Positions 28,629 through 38,818 of a DNA stretch of 64,000 nucleotides are shown here, piece after piece. How positions within the stretch are numbered: position 1 is the first letter of the stretch; each line of letters starts with the position of its first letter. Source of the DNA: Bacillota bacterium (lineage in GTDB: Bacteria; Bacillota; Clostridia; Peptostreptococcales; Acidaminobacteraceae); NCBI GenBank assembly GCA_024636005.1, contig JAGXHV010000032.1, positions 1 to 64,000 of the forward strand, in the 5' to 3' direction. Both the position numbers and the translations under genes were made by a program. A model generated the notes under the pieces. The model had not been told where the DNA came from. It worked only from the letters and a program-made list of their open reading frames with translations, and ran no database searches.

Positions 28629-29690
28629 TTAAGCTTTTATGGCCCAACGGAGTTTGGCGGATCGAGCTCGGCTGTTGGTATGGCATTCTTCGGCTGATGG
28701 CCTGATGGGATCCGGTGCGATTTCCTTGTAAATCCCTTCCCGCAAATATTTCTTAAAGGATTTCTTCACCAGACGGTCTTCTCCTGAATGAAACGTCAGA
28801 ATCGCTACACGTCCTCCTGAAGCAAGGACGTTCGGTAGTTTTTCAAGGAAATCATAAAGCACTTCAAATTCACTGTTGACATCAATTCTAATAGCCTGAA
28901 AGCAACGTTGACAAGATTTTTTCACTTCTTCATCTCTTGTGCTTTCCGGAATAAATCTTAAAGCGGTTTTTATGATTTGCATCAGATGAGTGGTTGTAGT
29001 GATCTCATGTCCTTTTTTGATTTCAGATATGATGGCCTTGGCAATCACTTCAGCGTGGGGTTCATCGGAATTCTCGAACAGCATGCCCACGAGTTCATCT
29101 TTTGATATTGTTTTTAAGCGCTCTGCTGCAGAAATACCAGATTCAGGATTTAAGCGAAGGTCTAGTGGACCTTCACTTTTGAATGAAAATCCTCTCTCCG
29201 GATTATCGATTTGCATGGAAGAAACCCCTAAATCTGCGAGAACAAAATCCAGTGGCCCTGACTCTAGTGCGACCTGATCGATGCACGAAAAATTCAGTTG
29301 CTTGATGGTCAGTATCTCAGGACCATATCCTAAACGTTCAAGTCGTTCTTTGGTTCGTGGGAGTTCAATGGGATCAACATCCATGGCGTACAAACAGCCA
29401 GACATTTCAAGCCGTTTCAGCATTTCCAGAGTGTGACCTCCGTAACCAAGGGTTGCATCAAGTCCAGTTTCCCCAGGTTTGATATCTAGTAATTCAAGAA
29501 TCTCATTCACACAAATGGAACGATGCATCCCTGCTGGGGTGTTGCCTTTTTGGATTATTTTTACAACATCCTCTGAATACTTCTCAGGTTGGAGTTCTTT
29601 ATATTTGTCTTTGAAAGTTTTGGGATGAGTACCTTTATAGCGTACACGACGCTGGCGTTTTTGACCTTGATCATCCATGGTTGAACTCAT
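28629..29690 (-). CDS. RsmH-like 16S rRNA m4C methyltransferase, with N-terminal extension
   Basis: GLDATLGYGGHTLEML, FVLADLGVSSMQIDNPERGFSFKSEGPLDLRLNP, ILTFHSGEDRLVKKSFKKY, RARSAKLRWA. Confidence 0.88.
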   Translation of the reverse strand: MSSTMDDQGQKRQRRVRYKGTHPKTFKDKYKELQPEKYSEDVVKIIQKGNTPAGMHRSICVNEILELLDIKPGETGLDATLGYGGHTLEMLKRLEMSGCLYAMDVDPIELPRTKERLERLGYGPEILTIKQLNFSCIDQVALESGPLDFVLADLGVSSMQIDNPERGFSFKSEGPLDLRLNPESGISAAERLKTISKDELVGMLFENSDEPHAEVIAKAIISEIKKGHEITTTTHLMQIIKTALRFIPESTRDEEVKKSCQRCFQAIRIDVNSEFEVLYDFLEKLPNVLASGGRVAILTFHSGEDRLVKKSFKKYLREGIYKEIAPDPIRPSAEECHTNSRARSAKLRWAIKA

Positions 29691-29849
29691 TTTTCCTCCA
29701 TATGATTTTTATGCTATCATATCACAGATTCGCCTATATGAATGTTAATTTATCGGTTACTTTTTATTTTTAAGGGTAATTAAGTAAAGGGACCTATAGT
29801 AAAAGTGTCAACCTTATAAAGTGTAGTTATGTATTAAGGAGGAAAAAAA

Positions 29850-31451
29850 GTGAGTATGTTTTGTTATCAATGTCAAGAAGCCGCAAAAAATACTGGATGT
29901 ACAGTAAAAGGTATGTGTGGCAAAGAAGCGGAAGTTGCAAAACTTCAAGATGTGTTGATTCACACTTTGAAAGAAATCTCTGTAGCCGTTGTAAAAGGAA
30001 AGATAAATGTCGGTGAAATTACTGAGGCCAATCACCAAATGCTCAAAAGTTTATTTATGACCATTACAAATGCCAACTTTGACGACTGGGCAATCGAACA
30101 GCAAATCAAGAAAATGATTGCAATTGGAAATGAACTCAAAGGCGATATCACACCATACGATTCAAAAGCGTCTATGCTTGAAAAAGCTGAATCCATCGGT
30201 GTTTTGGCGACTGAAAATGAAGACATTCGCTCTTTGAGAGAATTGATCATTTATGGACTTAAAGGTATGGCGGCCTATACCGAACATGCTCTCAATATCG
30301 GGAAAGAAAGCAAAGAAATTTATGAGTTCACTTATGAGGCGTTGTCGGCGACTCTTGATGATTCGCTTTCTGTTGATGATTTGGTGAAAATGACATTGAA
30401 AACAGGAGAATATGGTGTCAAGGCGATGGCACTGCTGGATGAAGCGAATACATCCAAATATGGTCATCCTGAAATCACCAAAGTCAATATCGGTGTAGGA
30501 AAAAATCCTGCCATTCTAATATCTGGACATGACCTTACAGATCTTGAGCAACTACTTGATCAAACCAAAGGCACAGGTGTGGATGTTTATACCCATGGTG
30601 AGATGTTGCCTGGACATTATTATCCCGCTTTCAAAAAGTATGATCATTTTATAGGTAACTATGGCGGTTCATGGTGGAAGCAAGTTGGGGAGTTTGAATC
30701 CTTCAACGGACCAATTCTATTTACAACCAACTGTATCGTACCTCCTAAGAGTGATGAGGTCAGAAAGAGAATCTTTACAACCGGTTCATCTGGATATCCT
30801 GGCTGTCTCCATATCATACCTGAGCCCGATGGTAAAAAAGACTTTTCAGCCATAATTGAAATGGCGAAAAAATTGCCTTCACCTGATGAAATCGAAACAG
30901 GAAATATCGTGGGTGGATTTGCTCATAATCAAGTCATCGCACTAGCTGATCAAGTGGTGGAAGCAGTGAAATCCGGAGCAATCAAGAAGTTTATCGTTAT
31001 GGCCGGATGCGATGGTAGAATGAAGTCTAGAGAGTATTACACAGAGTTTGCTGAAAAACTTCCAAAAGATACAGTGATTCTTACAGCTGGATGCGCCAAG
31101 TTCCGTTACAACAAACTGGATCTGGGTGACATCGGAGGAATCCCTAGAGTACTTGATGCCGGTCAATGTAATGATTCTTACTCACTTGCAGTGATTGCGC
31201 TCAAACTCAAAGAAGTATTCGGACTGGATGATATCAATGAGCTTCCAATAGCATATAATATCGCATGGTATGAGCAAAAAGCTGTTATAGTTCTGTTGGC
31301 ACTACTTTACCTTGGGGTCAAGAACATTCACCTAGGTCCGACACTTCCTGCATTTTTATCTCCAAATGTGGCAAACGTTTTAGTGAATACATTTGGCATT
31401 GCTGGAATTGGAACAGTTGAAGACGATATCTCAATGCTTGTTACAAATTAA
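29850..31451 (+). CDS. hcp: Hydroxylamine reductase / hybrid-cluster protein
   Basis: GTG start after [31 protein letters not shown]-terminal cluster ligands; [34 protein letters not shown]. Confidence 0.96.
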   Translation: MSMFCYQCQEAAKNTGCTVKGMCGKEAEVAKLQDVLIHTLKEISVAVVKGKINVGEITEANHQMLKSLFMTITNANFDDWAIEQQIKKMIAIGNELKGDITPYDSKASMLEKAESIGVLATENEDIRSLRELIIYGLKGMAAYTEHALNIGKESKEIYEFTYEALSATLDDSLSVDDLVKMTLKTGEYGVKAMALLDEANTSKYGHPEITKVNIGVGKNPAILISGHDLTDLEQLLDQTKGTGVDVYTHGEMLPGHYYPAFKKYDHFIGNYGGSWWKQVGEFESFNGPILFTTNCIVPPKSDEVRKRIFTTGSSGYPGCLHIIPEPDGKKDFSAIIEMAKKLPSPDEIETGNIVGGFAHNQVIALADQVVEAVKSGAIKKFIVMAGCDGRMKSREYYTEFAEKLPKDTVILTAGCAKFRYNKLDLGDIGGIPRVLDAGQCNDSYSLAVIALKLKEVFGLDDINELPIAYNIAWYEQKAVIVLLALLYLGVKNIHLGPTLPAFLSPNVANVLVNTFGIAGIGTVEDDISMLVTN

Positions 31452-31460
31452 TTCTTATGA

Positions 31461-31503
31461 TACAGTGTGTGGTGAAGTTCAAATCATCACACACTGTTTT
31501 TGT
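31461..31503 (+). terminator. Intrinsic terminator after hcp
   Basis: ACAGTGTGTGGTGA...TCATCACACACTGTTTTTG. Confidence 0.85.
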
Positions 31504-31639
31504 AATGCATATAAAAAATTATAATTATGGATATTTCCCAATAAAATGCGTGAAGTAAACGCTTCGAAATGGTAAAATAGGAAAGGATATATAAAAGCAA
31601 TGTGCTTGAACATAAAATATAATTAAGAGGAGATGTATT

Positions 31640-32956
31640 ATGAGTAAACCAATTCTCTCAGCTCACTTCGAATCAAGAAAGCCATCTGACGTGCGTTTGG
31701 CTCAAATGAAATTCGATGAACGTAAAGTAAAACCTGAAGCGGTGATTAACGTAGGTATAGGAAATGTTTCTCTCCCTACCAATCCAGCTATGATGAAAAG
31801 ATTGTTTGCACTTAATGCACCAGACAGTCCTTTTGCTCAGGGTGTGATCAGATATTCCGGTACAGCGGGTACAGTTGAATGTCAAAATGCATTTAAGAAC
31901 ATTCTTGATTGTGAAGGGTTTGACACTAGCAAGTTACACGTACAGGTCACAGATGGTGGTTCAGCTGGAATGGAACTTTTATTGATTGGAGTTTGTGGAC
32001 CTGCTGGAACTGATGAAAGACCACTTATGATGATTGACCCAGCTTATACAAATTATATCTCTTTTGCAGAGAGAGTAGGCCGAAAGACAGTTACTGTGAA
32101 GCGTCATTTGGGTGAAGATGGAAAATTCACTTTGCCTGAGCTGGACAAAATCGAAGAGACCATTAAAGCTAACAATCCAGGGGCATTACTTGTTATCCCA
32201 TATGATAATCCGACTGGACAACTTTATAACCATGAAACACTAGTGGAACTTGCTAAACTCTGTGTGAAGTACAACATGTGGATGGTCAGTGATGAAGCTT
32301 ACCGTGAGCTTTATTACGAAGATGGTATTGACCTCGTGAGCATTTGGGGTGTGAACGATGCGGAAGTTCCAGGAATCGAAGGCAGAAGAATCAGTATTGA
32401 GACTGCATCCAAAGTTTGGAATGCTTGCGGACTCCGTATTGGTGCAGTGATTACTGACAGCGCTGAATTCAACAATCGCTCAATAGCTGAATATACTGCG
32501 AATCTATGTGCAAATGTCATTGGACAGTATATTTTTGGAGCACTTGCTCACGAATCAAAAGAAGAGATTTTAGGATGGGCAAGCCATATCCGTGAGTACT
32601 ATAAAGAACATATTGTTAAGGTTTATAATGGTCTCAAGGAAAAAGAGCCTGGTCTTATTGTATCTTCACCGGATGCATCCATTTACTCTGTAATAGATGT
32701 TAGAAATGTTGTTAAACCTGGATTTGATGCCATAGATTTTGTACTTTATTGTGCCCAGGAAGGTTCTGTAAATGTCGACGGCGTTGAAACCACTCTTCTT
32801 GTCGCACCTATGAAAGGGTTCTATGATATCAAGGCTGGAGAAGTAAATCCGGGGAGCACACAGTTCCGAATCTCTTTTGTTGAAACACCTGAGAACATGG
32901 CGAAAATTCCTGAATTGTTTGTTCAACTTTTGAGACAGTTTGAAGCACAAAGATAA
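31640..32956 (+). CDS. Class I/II PLP-dependent aminotransferase
   Basis: YDNPTGQLYNH, MVSDEAYRELYYE, SIETASKVWNACGLRIGA, FRISFVETPENM. Confidence 0.88.
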   Translation: MSKPILSAHFESRKPSDVRLAQMKFDERKVKPEAVINVGIGNVSLPTNPAMMKRLFALNAPDSPFAQGVIRYSGTAGTVECQNAFKNILDCEGFDTSKLHVQVTDGGSAGMELLLIGVCGPAGTDERPLMMIDPAYTNYISFAERVGRKTVTVKRHLGEDGKFTLPELDKIEETIKANNPGALLVIPYDNPTGQLYNHETLVELAKLCVKYNMWMVSDEAYRELYYEDGIDLVSIWGVNDAEVPGIEGRRISIETASKVWNACGLRIGAVITDSAEFNNRSIAEYTANLCANVIGQYIFGALAHESKEEILGWASHIREYYKEHIVKVYNGLKEKEPGLIVSSPDASIYSVIDVRNVVKPGFDAIDFVLYCAQEGSVNVDGVETTLLVAPMKGFYDIKAGEVNPGSTQFRISFVETPENMAKIPELFVQLLRQFEAQR

Positions 32957-32973
32957 ATTAGATCCATTAAGCA

Positions 32974-33010
32974 GATCCCTCTTGCATATTGCAGCAAGGG
33001 GGATTTTTTT
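32974..33010 (+). terminator. Intrinsic terminator
   Basis: ATCCCtCTTGC-atatt-GCAgCAAGGGGGAT followed by T-run. Confidence 0.75.
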
Positions 33011-33125
33011 ATTTGAAATTTCACGAATATTCTGACAATTGTGTACAAATCTTAAAATATCAGTTCATAGTCATGGGTATATTATTGTGATAAGATTAAA
33101 AAAAACACATAAATACAGGATGGTT

Positions 33126-35561
33126 ATGATGTTATCTTACAAAAGAATCAGGAAATTGGTATTTATTGTTATTATGGCTTCATTATTGATGTTTGCTTTT
33201 TTTCGTTTTTCAAACAACACTTTTGATGAATCCAAACTTAATACTGACAACATTATGGGTCATATTGAAAAATTGTCCTCCGATGAGTTTAATGGACGTC
33301 AGGCGGGGTCGAGTGGAGATTTATTGGCACTTGAATACATAAAAGACTATTTCACTATGATTGGGCTTGAACCTGCTGGGATTGATGATGGTTATTTACA
33401 ACCGTTTTCGGTTTTAATTCCCAATGTGGACACTGACCCTGTTTTTGAGATTGAATCAGATACAGGTACGATACTAAAGTCTTTTGAGATGTATAAAGAC
33501 TTTAGTGTCGTGTTGTCCCCAAATGGAGGAGGCATTGATTATTATGGAGAAATGATTCTGGTCGGGAATGATTTTCTAAGAACGGATCCTGAGGAAATCA
33601 AAGACAGAATTGTAGTGATAGAATTCAACTACCTTAGTCCACGTGTCGTGTCTCATATTATTGAGGCCGGTGGAAAAGGTATTCTTTGTAGTACTGATAC
33701 GAATACATTCAATCCGCCACAGACACGTGAGAAGACTAAATCCTTTGATATTTCAGGTAAAACCAATGAATCTATTTTATTGGGATATATTTCATCGGAT
33801 TCATTTCGATATTTGAATTCTATTATAGAAAAGAATGAAGATCGTACTTTGGAAGAACCCATTGGAATCATTGACCGCGTAAGAATCAAGATTGATATTG
33901 ACTATCCAGTAGTCGAAACAGCAAACGTATTGGGTAAAATTAATGGTAAATCATCAAAAGAAAGTATACTCCTTATTACAACAAACATAGATGGTTTGGG
34001 AATTGGAACAGGAGAAAATCACTTCCCAGGGGCCATAAATAATACTTCAGGTATTGCAATAATGCTTGAAATGGCAAGAACTATGACCCAACAAGAGACT
34101 CTACCTGACCAGACGGTTGTCTTCGCAGGCTTCAATGGTCAAGAGCAGCAACTTTCAGGATCGGGTCATTATATCGATTATCCGATCTATCCACTTGAGC
34201 AGACCACGGTCATTCATATTGAATACATCGGAAAAGCATCGTTTGAAGGACTCAGTATTGCCTCAGACCCGATCAATGGTACGATTATCAAAGATAGAAT
34301 CAGCAAATATGCTGATGATATGGGGCTTCTGACTGTGCTGAACCCTACTGGTTATGGTGTGATCACTCAACTTTCGAACAAGAAAGTCCCTTCTGTGCAA
34401 CTTAATGACAGCAGTAGGACACAGAACTCATATGAAGATAGTTTTGAGAATGTAGATGAAAAGACCATTGATAACTCTGCGAATGTCTTACTCCATTATA
34501 TCAAAAGAGATGTTTACAAAGATTCAGGAATTGATTATTTGAATTCCGTGGAGATATTTCTTCTTGTTTTGATTGCATTCGCTGGATTACTTAGTTATTT
34601 GATTGTCAAAGGGTACAATGCTTTTCCAAATAGGATCATTGCAGGCAACCGTATTGAAGATTTATATTTTTCTACACCTGTTTTAATGGTCAGAAAGTTC
34701 TTTACGACAGTACTGCCATATTTTCTAGCAGTATTTATGTTATCGCTTCTCGCAAATATCGATCCTGGAACCAACTTGAAAGTAATCAATGGAGAAGCGA
34801 CCACCAATGTATCCTGGTATTTGACACTAAAGAAAAGTGTGCTCTATTTAAGGTCAATGATTGATTTGGGTACATACCAATCCGATACGGTAGGCAATAT
34901 TTTCAAAGTGATTTACGAGTCTAGCAAACTTAGTATCGCTTTAGTGGCTACATCACTTTTGGTGTCCACAATAGTCGGTATTTTACGTGGAATGGTTGAA
35001 GGGTATAGGTCCAAAAAAGCAAAATTGGGCTCTCTTGCTACGCTCGTCTTTTTTTCTATTCCGGATGTGTTGATTGTATTGCTTGTGCTTTTGGGGTACA
35101 CGTTCATTGCCAGACAGTTCCCAAATATAAAAGACTTTATGCCGCTAAAAGCATTCATATTGCCGCTTTTTACACTTTCAATCATTCCGACGATCTATAT
35201 TTCCAGAATTACATTGATCAGCATTCAAGAAGAGCTCGTCAAAGATTATATTAAAAATGAAAAAGCCAAAGGTTTTTCGAGACGTAAAATAATATTCGTT
35301 GAACTGATGCCTTCAATTTTCTATAAAATTATTGATACCATGCCTACAATCATGACAATGCTTTTATCCAATATGATTGTTGTAGAATACTTGTTCAACT
35401 ATAAAGGCATTTTATATTATTTGATTTATCTGTACGGGCGTCAAGATATTTATAGATTCGTTCCACTTGCGATGACACTTGGACTGATTTTTATTGTCTT
35501 CACCAAAGGGTTTCAGTTGCTTGCAAAAATGATCAATCCACTGAAACGTAAGGGGGTCTAG
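33126..35561 (+). CDS. Fusion: N-terminal TM + extracellular degenerate M28-peptidase-like domain + complete Opp/DppB-type ABC permease
   Basis: M28-like core TANVLGKINGK...LLITTNIDGLG...GAINNTSGIAIMLEMARTM...TVVFAGFNGQEQQLSGSGHYI...IHIEYIG...TQNSYEDSFENVD; then TMs and OppB-like region with permease loop VKDYIKNEKAKGFSRRKIIFVELMPSI. Start ATG 33126 or 33129. Confidence 0.85.
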   Translation: MMLSYKRIRKLVFIVIMASLLMFAFFRFSNNTFDESKLNTDNIMGHIEKLSSDEFNGRQAGSSGDLLALEYIKDYFTMIGLEPAGIDDGYLQPFSVLIPNVDTDPVFEIESDTGTILKSFEMYKDFSVVLSPNGGGIDYYGEMILVGNDFLRTDPEEIKDRIVVIEFNYLSPRVVSHIIEAGGKGILCSTDTNTFNPPQTREKTKSFDISGKTNESILLGYISSDSFRYLNSIIEKNEDRTLEEPIGIIDRVRIKIDIDYPVVETANVLGKINGKSSKESILLITTNIDGLGIGTGENHFPGAINNTSGIAIMLEMARTMTQQETLPDQTVVFAGFNGQEQQLSGSGHYIDYPIYPLEQTTVIHIEYIGKASFEGLSIASDPINGTIIKDRISKYADDMGLLTVLNPTGYGVITQLSNKKVPSVQLNDSSRTQNSYEDSFENVDEKTIDNSANVLLHYIKRDVYKDSGIDYLNSVEIFLLVLIAFAGLLSYLIVKGYNAFPNRIIAGNRIEDLYFSTPVLMVRKFFTTVLPYFLAVFMLSLLANIDPGTNLKVINGEATTNVSWYLTLKKSVLYLRSMIDLGTYQSDTVGNIFKVIYESSKLSIALVATSLLVSTIVGILRGMVEGYRSKKAKLGSLATLVFFSIPDVLIVLLVLLGYTFIARQFPNIKDFMPLKAFILPLFTLSIIPTIYISRITLISIQEELVKDYIKNEKAKGFSRRKIIFVELMPSIFYKIIDTMPTIMTMLLSNMIVVEYLFNYKGILYYLIYLYGRQDIYRFVPLAMTLGLIFIVFTKGFQLLAKMINPLKRKGV

Positions 35562-35563
35562 CC

Positions 35564-37825
35564 ATGAAAAAAATGAATCTGCCACTTTTGCTGGGTAGCG
35601 TAGTTTTGATAGTGATCCTTTTGGTGATGATGTTTCCAGAAATGTTTGTCGATCAAAGTCCCTATACTATACAACATACGAGATTTCTTCATGGAGATGG
35701 GAAACTTTACATTGAAAGAGCACCGTTTCCTCCGGCCAAAGATTTTATACTTGGAAGTGATCATTTGGGTCGGGATATATATAGTTACATTATTTATGGT
35801 ACCCGTCTAACTATAACGCTCAGTGTGATGATTGCCATAGGACAATTCTTGGTGGCAATACCGATGGCATTATACGCCGGTTTCGGAAATCGAGTTGCCA
35901 AATCTGTCATATTGCAGACTGGTGTGATTTTTTCTGCTATCCCAGCATTGCTGATTGCCATAATAGTATTGAAACTGGACTTTTTCGTTGGACTTGAGAA
36001 ACAAAAATCCATAATTGCCTTTATTGTTGTTTTAACAAGCGTGAGCTGGCCAAGGCTTGCGGGTCTGATTTTAGAAAGAGTAGAAGCGATACTTACTCAG
36101 CCGTTTATCCGAGGGGAAGTCGCTATTGGAAAAAGATATTTCAAAATCGCGATGGAGAATGTTTTACCACATTTGGCTCCAGAGATGATCATTTTGTTTT
36201 TTATGGAAATCGCACGAAACCTGTCTATGATGATGCAACTTGGAATATTTGCGGTATTTGTTGGAAATTTAGGTTTGATCAGTGATGCTTCGGCGGGTAT
36301 CCCTATCAATTTGACTGTAAGTTTTGAACCTGAGTGGGCAAGTATGCTGAGTACATCCAGAACTTTAATCAGTACAGCGCCTTGGGCGATAATTTATCCC
36401 GCACTGGCTTTCTTCATCAGCGTACTCGGGTTTAATTTGTTTGGAGAAGGGCTTAGAAATACCATGCAAAAAAAAGATTCTCGTGCTGTTTTACTGTTTA
36501 GAAAAATAATTTCATTCGATTTTAAGTATATTTGGAGAAATAGTGAAAAAAAAATAAAAGTGAAAATGGCCATTTGGACAATCGCCTTCACATTTTTATT
36601 AGGGCTGTTTACTTGGATCAACAACGAAGATTACAGTATCGGGTACAGGACCGATTCATCAGAATTGCCTGAACAGGTTGTCATTGGTACCGAATCTGCA
36701 GTTAAAACCGCGAATTATATCGCAACCAAGATGTCCGAAATGGGAATTGAACCAATAAAAAACGAAAGTTATTTGATGGGTTATGATATTGGACCATCTT
36801 ACCTCATTGAATCTCAATTGTTGAGGCTGAACGTCCCAGGAACCCCCATTGAATTAAAAAAAGATTCGGATTATGCATTTATGACCTCAGGCAATATAAG
36901 TGAAACCGGACCTATTTATGATGCAACACGAGAGGATATGTTTGATCTCCAGGATTATAGTCAATTTGAAGGTCATTATGTTTTACTGGATAAATCCTAC
37001 TACAACGATAGTGCAATTGGATATTTCATTGACAACATCACTCAAAATGTCAATATTAAAGGCATCCTACTTATAGCGAATAAAGATGAGAAGCTTGAAA
37101 ATGTTATTGTTCATGCGAGCGAGGAATTGGCGGTTATAATCGTTTCCAGAGAGGCTTCAAAAAAAATGATTGAATATCCAGACGTTAGCATTACCATCGA
37201 AACTGTGGTTAAACCCATTGATTCAATGGGTTACAATGTCGTTGGAATCTATAAGGGGACCGATAAGAACATAGGAGATGAAGCCATCGTCATCGGAATG
37301 AATTACAATTACCTTGAGAGCAACAATAAAGAAGTTCTTGAATTTAATCTCAAATTGATGGAAAAACTTTGTGGTCTCGCTACCAACAAGAGGTCCATTA
37401 TTTTCATGTTCTTGGATGGTACCATCAATGAAGAACAACACGGTATACACTATATTGCTCAGGATTTCCCATACAGTTCTCAAAAAGTTCAAGTATACAT
37501 CGACCTTACAGGGATTCGAACCACAGAATTTGGAAAAGTGGAGTTTAGTACTGCTCAAGCACCAATCACAAGACAATTTTCGTGGAGTCTTGGGCATCAT
37601 CTCAATAAAGAACTGAATAACAAAGATTTTGATCTCCAGCAGCTTGAGGCTATGTTTATTAATGGGGAGTACTATTTTACGGGCAGTATCGCTGATAACG
37701 CTCTCTTCTGGAACCGCGGCATGCCAACCATCATCATCGGAACCTTGCGAGCTGAAGAAAACAAGAAAAATCTTGAGGATCTAGGTGCTATCATTCTTGA
37801 AGTCATAAGTAAAAACAACTATTAA
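35564..37825 (+). CDS. Fusion: Opp/DppC-type ABC permease + extra TM + C-terminal degenerate M28-like domain
   Basis: LGSDHLGRDIYSYIIYGTRLTITL, permease loop TQPFIRGEVAIGKRYFKIAMENVLPHLAPE; extra TM MAIWTIAFTFLLGLFTWI; tail YNVVGIYKGTDKNIGDEAIVIGMNYNYLE...SIIFMFLDGTINEEQHGIHYIAQDFP...VYIDLTGI. Confidence 0.82.
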   Translation: MKKMNLPLLLGSVVLIVILLVMMFPEMFVDQSPYTIQHTRFLHGDGKLYIERAPFPPAKDFILGSDHLGRDIYSYIIYGTRLTITLSVMIAIGQFLVAIPMALYAGFGNRVAKSVILQTGVIFSAIPALLIAIIVLKLDFFVGLEKQKSIIAFIVVLTSVSWPRLAGLILERVEAILTQPFIRGEVAIGKRYFKIAMENVLPHLAPEMIILFFMEIARNLSMMMQLGIFAVFVGNLGLISDASAGIPINLTVSFEPEWASMLSTSRTLISTAPWAIIYPALAFFISVLGFNLFGEGLRNTMQKKDSRAVLLFRKIISFDFKYIWRNSEKKIKVKMAIWTIAFTFLLGLFTWINNEDYSIGYRTDSSELPEQVVIGTESAVKTANYIATKMSEMGIEPIKNESYLMGYDIGPSYLIESQLLRLNVPGTPIELKKDSDYAFMTSGNISETGPIYDATREDMFDLQDYSQFEGHYVLLDKSYYNDSAIGYFIDNITQNVNIKGILLIANKDEKLENVIVHASEELAVIIVSREASKKMIEYPDVSITIETVVKPIDSMGYNVVGIYKGTDKNIGDEAIVIGMNYNYLESNNKEVLEFNLKLMEKLCGLATNKRSIIFMFLDGTINEEQHGIHYIAQDFPYSSQKVQVYIDLTGIRTTEFGKVEFSTAQAPITRQFSWSLGHHLNKELNNKDFDLQQLEAMFINGEYYFTGSIADNALFWNRGMPTIIIGTLRAEENKKNLEDLGAIILEVISKNNY

Positions 37826-37851
37826 TCATTTTTTTAGGGGGCACATGTCAT

Positions 37852-38814
37852 ATGAATAATAAACTTCTTGAAGTCACAGACCTGAAAGTGTCTTTTTATC
37901 ACGAAACCGGAAAAGTTCAAGTGGTAAGAGGCTTTGATATGAGCCTCGATAACGGTGAGATTATTGGAATCCTTGGTGAATCCGGAAGTGGAAAGACTGT
38001 TTCCGCTACAGCGATTTTGAAACTGGAAGAAGATGATGTGAGTTGTATTGATTCAGGTACGGTTATTTTTAAAGGGTTGAGTTTATTGGACCTTCCAGAA
38101 ACTGAACTGAGAACAATCAGAGGCAATAGGATTTCGTATATATTTCAAAATGCTTCAAGTGCGCTAAACCCATATAAAAGTATAGGAAAGCAGTTGAGTG
38201 AAGTGCTTAAGAACCATAAATTACGCTATTCAAAGGAGATCGTTCTGAGTACACTCAGCGAAGTTGGGATTGAAGATGTTGAGATGGTCTATGACATGTA
38301 TCCGTTTCAGCTCAGTGGAGGACAAAATCAAAGAATCATGACTGCTCAATGTATCATCAGCAAACCTGATCTGCTGATTGCGGATGAACCAACAAGTTCA
38401 ATAGACGCTTCGTTAAGAAAAATAGTACTCGATTTGCTGAAGGAAATTAATAGGAAAACAAACATGTCGGTAATCATTATTACACATGATTTTGATGTTG
38501 CCAAATATCTATGTAATAGGTTGATAATCATGTATGGTGGTCTTGTTGTTGAAGAAGGCACTATAGATGAAATCTTCAAAGATCCGTTTCATCCTTACAC
38601 AAAGGAATTGATTGTGTGCGCAAGCTCGTTGACTCGTGGAGATGATATCGTCTATACTCTTGAAGGATTTCCACCTACGCCATTTGAATTTGGGAATGAA
38701 TGTCCTTTTGCAAATCGATGCAAGGTGAGGTTGCCTGAATGTACGTCAGGAATTCCACGTACTTTAGAGATTGGAAAGAGGAAAGTGCGCTGCATCAGAT
38801 TTGAAGAGAGGTGA
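37852..38814 (+). CDS. Opp/DppD-type ABC ATPase
   Basis: GESGSGKTVS, QLSGGQNQRIMTAQ, LLIADEPTSSID, C-terminal CPFANRCKVRLPEC cysteine motif typical of OppD/DppD. Confidence 0.93.
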   Translation: MNNKLLEVTDLKVSFYHETGKVQVVRGFDMSLDNGEIIGILGESGSGKTVSATAILKLEEDDVSCIDSGTVIFKGLSLLDLPETELRTIRGNRISYIFQNASSALNPYKSIGKQLSEVLKNHKLRYSKEIVLSTLSEVGIEDVEMVYDMYPFQLSGGQNQRIMTAQCIISKPDLLIADEPTSSIDASLRKIVLDLLKEINRKTNMSVIIITHDFDVAKYLCNRLIIMYGGLVVEEGTIDEIFKDPFHPYTKELIVCASSLTRGDDIVYTLEGFPPTPFEFGNECPFANRCKVRLPECTSGIPRTLEIGKRKVRCIRFEER

Positions 38815-38818
38815 TTTA

